Shown one piece after another: positions 1 to 5,545 of a stretch of DNA of 6,222 nt (position 1 is the first letter of the stretch; every line of letters starts with the position of its first letter). This stretch comes from Sulfurovum sp. (GTDB lineage Bacteria; Campylobacterota; Campylobacteria; Campylobacterales; Sulfurovaceae). The stretch covers positions 1-6,222 of the forward strand of contig WGDG01000189.1 in assembly GCA_015493425.1 (NCBI GenBank), in the 5' to 3' direction. The position numbers were made by a program, and so were the translations under genes. Under the pieces are notes generated by a model. It worked only from the letters and a program-made list of their open reading frames with translations. It did no database searches and was not told the origin of the DNA.

Positions 1-1
1 G

Positions 2-382
2 TTTACGGCAGCGCACGGTCACCTGGCATTCTTCGGAGCCTATGCGACGATCCTGATCGGTATGATGTATCTTGGTGTACAGGGTGCATACGGTATTGAA
101 CGCATGAAGGCAACCTTCAAGTCAAAAATGGCAATTGTCCTGATCACCTTCGGTGTACTCGGTATGACAGTTGCTCTGACAATCGCAGGGTACGAGCAGG
201 TACTGGTCGAAAGAGCGGAACTTGGGGCAGGCTGGAATGCATTCTTCGCAGCACAGAATCTGCCATGGTATGTACAGGCTCAGGTTTGGAGAACCATTAT
301 GGGTGTAGTGACCTTTGTAGGATTTATCTACCTTGTATGGGATCTTCTTACTATCGGTAAAAAAGAGCAGACAGCAGCATAA
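2..382 (+). CDS. norB: Nitric oxide reductase catalytic subunit NorB, C-terminal part (5' end outside window)
   Basis: This is the last 126 residues of the membrane subunit that reduces two NO to N2O in the denitrification chain, taking electrons from its cytochrome c partner NorC. The reading frame is open from base 2, well upstream of the first in-frame ATG at 62, so the gene is cut by the window edge. The visible part opens with the family signature TAAHGHLAFFGAYA. The two histidines of HGH (codons at 14-16 and 20-22) match the NorB residues that bind heme b3 and heme b. Three hydrophobic segments follow, at about fragment residues 8-26, 43-65 and 98-117, matching the final membrane helices of the family. 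The tail, ERAELGAGW then WYVQAQVWR and a short lysine-rich end, is also NorB-like. A related quinol-type NOR shares HGH, but its C-terminus is not expected to end this way. Family assignment is firm; cNOR versus qNOR rests mostly on ending and context. Confidence 0.93.
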   Translation, partial: FTAAHGHLAFFGAYATILIGMMYLGVQGAYGIERMKATFKSKMAIVLITFGVLGMTVALTIAGYEQVLVERAELGAGWNAFFAAQNLPWYVQAQVWRTIMGVVTFVGFIYLVWDLLTIGKKEQTAA

Positions 383-387
383 ACAGA

Positions 388-412
388 TCGGTACGGGAAG
401 TTCCTGTACCGA
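388..412 (+). other. Intercistronic RNA hairpin after norB
   Basis: TCGGTACGGG (388-397) pairs with CCTGTACCGA (403-412), a 10-base-pair stem with one G-U pair and the loop AAGTT. It starts five bases after the norB stop and ends 21 bases before the next start codon. No T-run follows, so it is unlikely to be a strong intrinsic terminator. A role in protecting the norB mRNA 3' end or setting the ratio of norB to the small downstream gene is inference. Confidence 0.6.
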
Positions 413-433
413 CGCTATCAAAAGGAGATAAAG

Positions 434-595
434 ATGTATGGATTGTTTGAACCATTCACAGATGTAGTACCGAGTTTTTTCGGTTGGCTGAACGAAGGGC
501 CTTTGACATTGACAATATTTTTACACACAATCATTATATTGCCGATGATCTGGATCTACTTCGATGAAAAGAAAAAACTGAAAAATAAAAAGTAA
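434..595 (+). CDS. Small single-span membrane protein (53 aa) downstream of norB, function unknown
   Basis: A 53-residue protein starting MYGLFEPFTDVV and ending KKKLKNKK. I do not recognise the family. A near-ideal ribosome binding site, AAGGAGAT at 422-429, lies four bases before the ATG, which strongly supports translation. The N-terminal third is mildly hydrophobic and aromatic (VVPSFFGWL). Residues 24-43 form one hydrophobic span containing His31 and a mid-span Pro37, followed by a strongly basic tail (DEKKKLKNKK). The positive-inside rule predicts the C-terminus in the cytoplasm and the N-terminus in the periplasm. It lies between norB and nirS on the same strand, so a role as a small accessory or assembly subunit of the nitric oxide reductase, comparable in size to CcoQ-type subunits of heme-copper oxidases, is plausible but is inference from context only. 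Confidence 0.8.
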   Translation: MYGLFEPFTDVVPSFFGWLNEGPLTLTIFLHTIIILPMIWIYFDEKKKLKNKK

Positions 596-607
596 GTTTG
601 AAGAGGG

Positions 608-627
608 TACAACCGGGTTTGGTTGTA
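608..627 (+). other. RNA hairpin 1 of three in the nirS leader spacer
   Basis: TACAACC (608-614) pairs perfectly with GGTTGTA (621-627) around the six-base loop GGGTTT. It begins 13 bases after the stop of the 53-aa gene. On its own a seven-base-pair stem is modest, but it is the first of three hairpins in a row. Confidence 0.5.
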
Positions 628-638
628 TGTATAAGGAA

Positions 639-662
639 GTGAGGACGGGGTAGCGTCCTCAC
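639..662 (+). other. RNA hairpin 2 of three, strong GC-rich stem; possible weak terminator or processing site
   Basis: GTGAGGACG (639-647) pairs perfectly over nine bases with CGTCCTCAC (654-662), loop GGGTAG. It is the most stable of the three stems. It has the shape of an intrinsic terminator, but the following bases (AAAGTGTC) contain no T-run, so efficient termination is not expected. It could slow or partly end transcription between the nor genes and nirS, or protect mRNA ends after cleavage. Confidence 0.6.
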
Positions 663-665
663 AAA

Positions 666-693
666 GTGTCTATCTAACAGTAGAAATAGACAC
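666..693 (+). other. RNA hairpin 3 of three upstream of nirS
   Basis: GTGTCTAT (666-673) pairs perfectly over eight bases with ATAGACAC (686-693), with a 12-base loop. It starts three bases after hairpin 2 and ends 67 bases before the nirS start codon. Within the loop CTA and TAG could pair further. Function is unknown; see the finding on the hairpin array. Confidence 0.55.
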
Positions 694-760
694 GCGATTG
701 TATTCACATATGCTTTAAGTGAAGTTAAAAATGTGGATCATGCTGAAAAAGGAGCACAAA

Positions 761-2503
761 ATGAAATTAAACAGAATTGTGGGATTGGCTATCGTTACAA
801 GCGTTACAGCGACAATGGCGATTGCAGGAACATCCAATATGGATTTCGCAAAAGTATACGAGAAAGAGTGTCAGGGGTGTCATGGGCCGATTCACCAGGG
901 GGGTGTCGGAGCAGACCTTAGACCTGCGGCACTGAAGAAAAAAGAGCATTACAAACTTGTAGAAACTATTCTTAACGGTAGAGAAAATACAGCAATGCCG
1001 GCATGGAAAGACAAATTTAGCAAAGATGATGCTTCCGGGATGGTTGACTGGCTGATGAATTGGAAAAACACCGTTGAACTCAAACTTGACCTGGATAAAG
1101 TAAAGCAGACATGGACGAAATTGGCTGACAGAGAAGCACTTGCAAAAAAATATCCTGTGGATAAAGATGGCAACTTGAAGTATAAGGGTGCAGAGGTTAA
1201 AAATGTCAAAGATATAACTTTTGCAACAGAACGTGATGCCTCACTGGTTGACTTTATTGACTCGACAACAGGAAAAGTGCTTTCACGTCATAAGGCAGGA
1301 TTTGCGGTACACGTCACCGTAACCAACAAACATGAACCGCGCTATGCCTACTCCATTTCACGTTCGGGAAGACTGACAATGTTTGACATTGGTGCACCCG
1401 GACAACCGGCACTTGCATCTGTCCAGGTTGGGCAAGAGTCCCGTGGTTTGGCTGTAAGCCCGAATGGCAAGTATGTTATGGCGGGAGATTACAACCCGGG
1501 CGGTGCAGTATTATGTGACGCTCATACACTTGAACCGCTCAAAGCGTACGATACCAGCCGTGTCATCGACCCTGACGGACAGATTGGGCCAAGCCGTGTT
1601 GCCTATATTGCAGATACACCGTATGGACCGTATTTTTCATTTGCACTGAAAGATGCAGGGCATGTCTATGTGGTAGATTACAGCAAGCCAAACTTCCCGA
1701 TTGTAGGAGATATTCCAAAAATCGGTAAAATTCTTCACGATGCATTCCTGAATGAAAATAAAGGTGAGGATTTTGGACGTTATGTACAGGTAGCATCCCA
1801 GGGGTCTGACCTGATGGGTATTGTTGATCAGAAAACAATGAAACTGGCTGCCAAAGTCTATACAGGTAAAAAATCCAAGCCACACCCAGGTCAGGGATCA
1901 AGCTGGTATAACAAAAGACTTGGAAAACAGCTCAATGCAACACAAAGTATGAACTTTGGCCAGGTGGTTATTTGGGAATCTCCGGGCTGGAAAGTGGTCA
2001 AAAAGATCAAAACTGCAGGCGGAGGACTCTTTGTTGGTACAGGAGAAGATACCCCATGGATCTGGTCTGACTGTGTACTTGGCAAGCCTGAAAACTACAA
2101 CAAGGTCTACCTGATCAACAAAGAGACCCTTGAAACGGATAGAATTATTGAAGTTGGCAAGAAAAAAGGTAAACTGATCGATGCGAAGACAGGTAAAGTA
2201 CTCCAGACATGGGATGCGACGCAGCATGAAAAAGTACCTGTCAACGAAAAAACATTCGGCAAAGAGAAGATTATGCCTGTACCTGATCATATCGGTAAAG
2301 CAGTCAAAAATCCTGTACAGCCAAGACTGCTGCATGCAGAACCGGCTAATCATGGCAAATGGACAATGATCTCAGAATGGACCACCGGACGTATCGGTAT
2401 CTATGAGTCTGAAACCGGTAAGTTTGTGAAGTATATTGAAAACTTGACAACACCGACCTTTACCTACTCGGTAGAGCACAGACAGCACGTACCGGGTGCA
2501 TAA
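761..2503 (+). CDS. nirS: Cytochrome cd1 nitrite reductase NirS
   Basis: This periplasmic enzyme reduces nitrite to nitric oxide. The ATG at 761 is chosen because AAGGAG at 749-754 lies six bases before it and a Sec signal peptide starts right there (MKLNRIVGLAIVTSV, likely cut after AIAG near residue 23); the open frame extends 14 codons further to a GTG at 719 without such support. The product is 580 residues, within the family's size. A short cytochrome c domain comes first, with heme-binding CQGCH at 37-41 and Met79 in TAMPAW as the probable axial ligand. The eight-bladed heme d1 propeller follows: His184 in GFAVH is the likely d1 iron ligand, and His326 (KILHDAF) and His375 (KPHPGQG) match the two catalytic histidines. 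Having both argues for NirS over the related NirN and NirF. A lysine-rich stretch at about 467-515 looks like an insertion relative to the Pseudomonas enzyme. nor genes precede it and nirF lies downstream. Confidence 0.95.
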   Translation: MKLNRIVGLAIVTSVTATMAIAGTSNMDFAKVYEKECQGCHGPIHQGGVGADLRPAALKKKEHYKLVETILNGRENTAMPAWKDKFSKDDASGMVDWLMNWKNTVELKLDLDKVKQTWTKLADREALAKKYPVDKDGNLKYKGAEVKNVKDITFATERDASLVDFIDSTTGKVLSRHKAGFAVHVTVTNKHEPRYAYSISRSGRLTMFDIGAPGQPALASVQVGQESRGLAVSPNGKYVMAGDYNPGGAVLCDAHTLEPLKAYDTSRVIDPDGQIGPSRVAYIADTPYGPYFSFALKDAGHVYVVDYSKPNFPIVGDIPKIGKILHDAFLNENKGEDFGRYVQVASQGSDLMGIVDQKTMKLAAKVYTGKKSKPHPGQGSSWYNKRLGKQLNATQSMNFGQVVIWESPGWKVVKKIKTAGGGLFVGTGEDTPWIWSDCVLGKPENYNKVYLINKETLETDRIIEVGKKKGKLIDAKTGKVLQTWDATQHEKVPVNEKTFGKEKIMPVPDHIGKAVKNPVQPRLLHAEPANHGKWTMISEWTTGRIGIYESETGKFVKYIENLTTPTFTYSVEHRQHVPGA

Positions 2504-2519
2504 GCTGTCTCCCTCTTTT

Positions 2520-2551
2520 GTGCGACGCAGGAACCCCCTTCTGCGTCGTAC
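2520..2551 (+). other. Stable hairpin just after nirS
   Basis: GTGCGACGCAG (2520-2530) pairs with CTGCGTCGTAC (2541-2551), 11 base pairs with one G-U pair and a 10-base loop, starting 17 bases after the nirS stop. It has no T-run behind it on either strand, so it looks more like a 3'-end stabiliser or part of a two-hairpin end than a complete terminator by itself. Confidence 0.6.
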
Positions 2552-2572
2552 ACCACAATAGTGCACAGAGGC

Positions 2573-2642
2573 GGGAAATCTACAAACAAAAAAGATTAGT
2601 CTCCTTTTAAGTTTGATAGGTTTCCCTCGTTTGTGTTTTTTT
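2573..2642 (+). terminator. Candidate intrinsic terminator of nirS transcription
   Basis: An imperfect inverted repeat joins 2573-2587 to 2611-2626: GGGAAA pairs with TTTCCC, then T-G, CTA with TAG, a bulged A at 2616, and CAAAC with GTTTG. Further A/T pairing (AAAAG with CTTTT) is possible in the loop. A T-rich tract follows, with seven T at 2636-2642. The nine-base gap (TCGTTTGTG) between stem and the T-run is longer than ideal, so strength is uncertain. The same T-rich bases also lie upstream of the trkA promoter. Confidence 0.45.
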
Positions 2643-2672
2643 CTTCATATCGATTCTTCAAAATGAAAGTGC

Positions 2673-2678
2673 TATAAT
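2673..2678 (+). promoter_or_regulatory. -10 box of the likely trkAH promoter
   Basis: A perfect TATAAT lies at 2673-2678. There is no convincing -35 hexamer at 16-18 bases upstream (the bases there read about TCGATT). Instead there are spaced T-rich clusters from about 2621 to 2660, which is the known style of sigma70 promoters in Campylobacterota. Transcription would start near 2684-2686, about 26 bases before the trkA ATG. Confidence 0.65.
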
Positions 2679-2710
2679 CATTCCATGAACCACACAAAGG
2701 CAATGGCGGT

Positions 2711-4036
2711 ATGAATATCATGATTGCAGGAGCGGGGACGGTAGGCTATTCGCTTGCACAGTCACTCTCATATAAACATAATATTTTTGTAATCGACAAA
2801 GATATTACCAAGCTGAACAAACTCGAAGAAGATATTGATATTTTGACGCTGCATGGGGATATTGAAGATCCGAAGATCTATCAGGCACTTGCCATTAAAG
2901 AAGCGGATCTTTTTATTGCGGTAACGGATTCGGATGAAGCGAATCTTCTGGCGACACTCATTGTAGAAGATGTCGTTGCAATCAGGAAAAAGATCATTCG
3001 CCTTAAAAATGACGGCTTTCTCAAAAGCCATGTATTGCAGAAACTCTCAGTTGACCATGCCGTTTTTCCCGATATTACAACTGCAAAAAAAGTCAAAACG
3101 CTGATGTCTTTTCCCAAGGCGAACAATGTCAAAATGTTCCACCAGACCAAACTGAAACTGGTTTCACTGCGCGTGCAGCATGAGACACCTGAGGAGATGA
3201 CAGCCGGAATGCTCTCAGATAGAAAGGTGTCGGTCGTTGGCATAGAGCGGGGTAAAACATTGCTTATTCCTGGAGCCGATGACCGCATTTTTGAAAATGA
3301 TCTGGTGTATCTCTTTGGAGAGATGGAGGCGATCAAGGTTCTTTCGGAGAAGCTGGATGAAAAGATGCCTGCATCCATTCGCCGCATTGTGATCTTTGGA
3401 GCCGATACGCTGGCGCAGAAGATTGCAAAGGCGTTGGTGGATGACAAGACAGAGATTAAAATGATAGAGAAGTGTCTTGATCACTGCAAGCGTGCTTCGG
3501 AAGTGCTGGAGGGACGTGTGACCATCATCAACTCTGCCTATGAGGATCAGCGGCTTTTTGAGGAGGAAGGGTTGAAAAATGCCGATATGATCATTGCTGC
3601 GGGGCCGCATGATGAACAGAATATTGTCAAGTGTATGGAGGCGAAGGAGTATGGCATCGAGAAGGTTGTGGCAATCAACAATGACAAAGCCTACTACCAT
3701 TTGATGCATAAAATGGGTATTGTTGTGGTACGCGGAAGTAAAGCAAGTGCGCATTATGCCATTTTGGAGAAAGTTTCTTCCGACTCTATTGTTACCCAGC
3801 GTCACTTTTGCGGGGGAAGCGGCATACTTTTTATGCGGAAGGTTTACAGTAATTCAGCGTTGATAGGGAAAGCACCCAAGTCGGTGCCGCACGCTCAGTC
3901 CAAGGTGCTTCTCATCAGGGAGGATCAGGTATACGGTATTGGTGAGGTTGAAACCCTGGCACAAGATGACATTATTGCAGTGTTTGCCCATATTGATGAA
4001 AAAGAAAAGATGGAAGAGTGGATACATACGCTTTAA
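2711..4036 (+). CDS. trkA: TrkA, NAD-binding regulatory subunit of the Trk potassium uptake system
   Basis: A 441-residue cytoplasmic protein, the usual length for a two-unit TrkA, which binds the TrkH channel and gates potassium entry in response to nucleotides. The first Rossmann (RCK N) domain begins with the dinucleotide-binding loop GAGTVG at 7-12 and has the acidic Asp29 (FVIDKD) at the end of the second strand. A first RCK C domain covers about 140-213. A second Rossmann unit starts near 224, but its loop reads GADTLA (230-235) in place of a GxGxxG pattern, so nucleotide binding there may be lost or altered; Glu253 still ends the second strand. A second RCK C domain covers about 365-428. 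AAAGG at 2696-2700 is the best ribosome binding site, with a rather long 10-base spacer. trkH overlaps its 3' end, supporting one operon. Confidence 0.93.
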   Translation: MNIMIAGAGTVGYSLAQSLSYKHNIFVIDKDITKLNKLEEDIDILTLHGDIEDPKIYQALAIKEADLFIAVTDSDEANLLATLIVEDVVAIRKKIIRLKNDGFLKSHVLQKLSVDHAVFPDITTAKKVKTLMSFPKANNVKMFHQTKLKLVSLRVQHETPEEMTAGMLSDRKVSVVGIERGKTLLIPGADDRIFENDLVYLFGEMEAIKVLSEKLDEKMPASIRRIVIFGADTLAQKIAKALVDDKTEIKMIEKCLDHCKRASEVLEGRVTIINSAYEDQRLFEEEGLKNADMIIAAGPHDEQNIVKCMEAKEYGIEKVVAINNDKAYYHLMHKMGIVVVRGSKASAHYAILEKVSSDSIVTQRHFCGGSGILFMRKVYSNSALIGKAPKSVPHAQSKVLLIREDQVYGIGEVETLAQDDIIAVFAHIDEKEKMEEWIHTL

Positions 4037-5472
4037 AAAATATTTTTAAGTTTGTTGCTGTCATTGGGATGGTGCTGTCACTCTTCTGGTTGAGTGCTAT
4101 TGTGGTAGGATGGCTCTATCATGAGCCAATGATCTCTTTTATGATCTTTGATGCACTTTTCTTTGGTATCAATGCTGTTGTGTATCTCCTGTTGAGAAAG
4201 CATTCGGTACGGCTTGGCATCAAAGAGGGAATTCTCTCTGTCAACCTCATTTGGATATTACTGGGTGTCGCGGGTGCGATACCGTTGATGCTGTACACTT
4301 CCGTCTCTTTTTACGATGCTTTTTTTGAGTCCATTAGCGGTTTTACCACAACCGGTGCGACAATCTTCACCAATATCGAAGCGTTGCCAAAATCAATACT
4401 CTATCTGCGAAGTCTGATGCACTGGCTTGGGGGGATGGGAATTATTGTGCTGGGGGTAGGGCTCTTCTCGCTTATTAACCCCAGTGGTTCATTGGCGCTT
4501 TTCAAAGCCGAATCGACGGGCATCAAAATGGAGAAAATGACACCGAAGATCAAAGATACCGCTATCCGCCTTTGGGGAATTTATGTGTTGTTTACTGTGC
4601 TTGATGCCATTGCGCTCAAACTGGCGGGCATGAGTCTGTTCGATGCGGTCAACCATGCCTTTTCGACTATCTCCACAGGAGGATTTTCCACGAAGAATGC
4701 ATCACTTGGGTACTATCATTCCAGTTGGATCATATGGATCACCACAGTGTTTATGATACTCTCAGGTATCAACTTTCTGGCACACCTGAAGCTTTTCAGT
4801 ACCGGCAGTGTTACCGGATACAAACGTGAAGAGGTGATATGGTACATGGCTGTATTTATTCTGCTCTCTCTGGCTTTAAGCGGGGTAGACGAATTTGTTG
4901 ACAAAGACAACACCTTTCATGCATTGACCCACTCCTTTTTTACCATTGCCTCAGTGATGACTACGACAGGATTTGCAACGCTTGACTATGCACAATGGGG
5001 ACATATTGCCATCAGTGTCATTTTCCTGGCAATGCTTATCGGTGGCAATGCGGGATCGACTGCGGGTGGTGTCAAAGTAATACGCTATATCGTACTGTTC
5101 AAGAATCTGGGGACACAGATGCATAAAATTTTACATCCCAATGCGATCATCGGTGTTTTTATTGACAGGCAGCGAGCCTCTTCTCAGATCATCAATGCGA
5201 CCACCGGTTTTATTTTTCTCTTCATCATTACCAATATGCTGGTGACACTCTATCTTTTCGGGCGTGGATTCGATGCAATGACGGCGGTTTCGACAGCTCT
5301 GGCAACGGTGGGAAATATCGGCCCTGGTTTTGCCCTTACCGGGCCGGCAGAGAATTATGCGTTCTTCTCCAATGTGGACAAGATGCTTCTTTCTTTTGCG
5401 ATGATTGTAGGACGTCTCGAGTTTTATACCGTTTTCCTGCTTTTTAGCCGAAGTTTCTGGAAAAAGTTTTAA
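4018..5472 (+). CDS. trkH: TrkH, potassium-translocating membrane subunit
   Basis: A 484-residue membrane protein that forms the K+ pathway partnered by TrkA. Four pore loops of the Trk/Ktr/HKT type are visible, with filter regions TTTGAT (110-115), STGGFS (219-224), TTTGFA (315-320) and VGNIGPG (431-437). The flexible gating-loop region IGGNAGSTAGGVKVIR (341-356) and the conserved late GRLEFYT motif (465-471) are both present, and all domains appear intact. The start is GTG at 4018, inside the end of trkA with 19 bases of overlap. It is the only sensible start: an in-frame stop at 3997 blocks extension, and the first in-frame ATG, at codon 18, would remove half of the first helix. The ribosome site is weak (GGAAG almost touches the GTG), so translation probably depends on ribosomes finishing trkA. 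Confidence 0.94.
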   Translation: MDTYALKNIFKFVAVIGMVLSLFWLSAIVVGWLYHEPMISFMIFDALFFGINAVVYLLLRKHSVRLGIKEGILSVNLIWILLGVAGAIPLMLYTSVSFYDAFFESISGFTTTGATIFTNIEALPKSILYLRSLMHWLGGMGIIVLGVGLFSLINPSGSLALFKAESTGIKMEKMTPKIKDTAIRLWGIYVLFTVLDAIALKLAGMSLFDAVNHAFSTISTGGFSTKNASLGYYHSSWIIWITTVFMILSGINFLAHLKLFSTGSVTGYKREEVIWYMAVFILLSLALSGVDEFVDKDNTFHALTHSFFTIASVMTTTGFATLDYAQWGHIAISVIFLAMLIGGNAGSTAGGVKVIRYIVLFKNLGTQMHKILHPNAIIGVFIDRQRASSQIINATTGFIFLFIITNMLVTLYLFGRGFDAMTAVSTALATVGNIGPGFALTGPAENYAFFSNVDKMLLSFAMIVGRLEFYTVFLLFSRSFWKKF

Positions 5473-5474
5473 TG

Positions 5475-5490
5475 GTTGACATATGTCAAC
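5475..5490. promoter_or_regulatory. FNR/DNR-type operator upstream of nirF
   Basis: GTTGACATATGTCAAC is a perfect 16-base palindrome. Its core, TTGAC-N4-GTCAA, matches the five-plus-five half-site layout of Crp/Fnr-family regulators (FNR uses TTGAT-N4-ATCAA; NO-responsive NNR/DNR sites allow C/G at the fifth position). It starts two bases after the trkH stop codon. Its centre, between 5482 and 5483, is about 41.5 bases before the start expected from the -10 box at 5513-5518, the classic class II activation position. Which regulator binds is not shown by this window. Confidence 0.78.
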
Positions 5491-5512
5491 ATCCGCATTA
5501 GCATTTATGGGG

Positions 5513-5518
5513 TACAAT
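5513..5518 (+). promoter_or_regulatory. -10 box of the likely nirF promoter
   Basis: TACAAT at 5513-5518 differs from TATAAT by one base. A start around 5524-5526 would give a leader of about 20 bases containing the ribosome binding site AAAGGA (5535-5540), five bases before the nirF ATG. No independent -35 box is evident; the FNR/DNR palindrome occupies that region, as expected for an activator-dependent promoter. Confidence 0.6.
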
Positions 5519-5545
5519 GGGTTACAACATTGCCAAAGGATTGTT

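Noticed and set aside
639..662. Calling the strong hairpin an intrinsic terminator
   Set aside because: No T-run follows the stem; the next bases are AAAGTGTC.
703..716. TTCACATATG upstream of nirS as a second FNR/DNR box
   Set aside because: Only the left side resembles the operator before nirF; the right half (CTTT in place of TCAA) breaks the symmetry and no well-placed -10 box follows.
719..760. Extending NirS upstream to the GTG at 719 or the ATG at 731
   Set aside because: The extra residues (MKLKMWIMLKKEHK) precede a normal Sec signal peptide, and the strong AAGGAG site at 749-754 is placed for the ATG at 761.
3215..3805. 196-codon open frame on the minus strand inside trkA
   Set aside because: It lies wholly opposite the well-supported trkA frame and its translation shows no recognisable domain; it is a shadow of coding bias.
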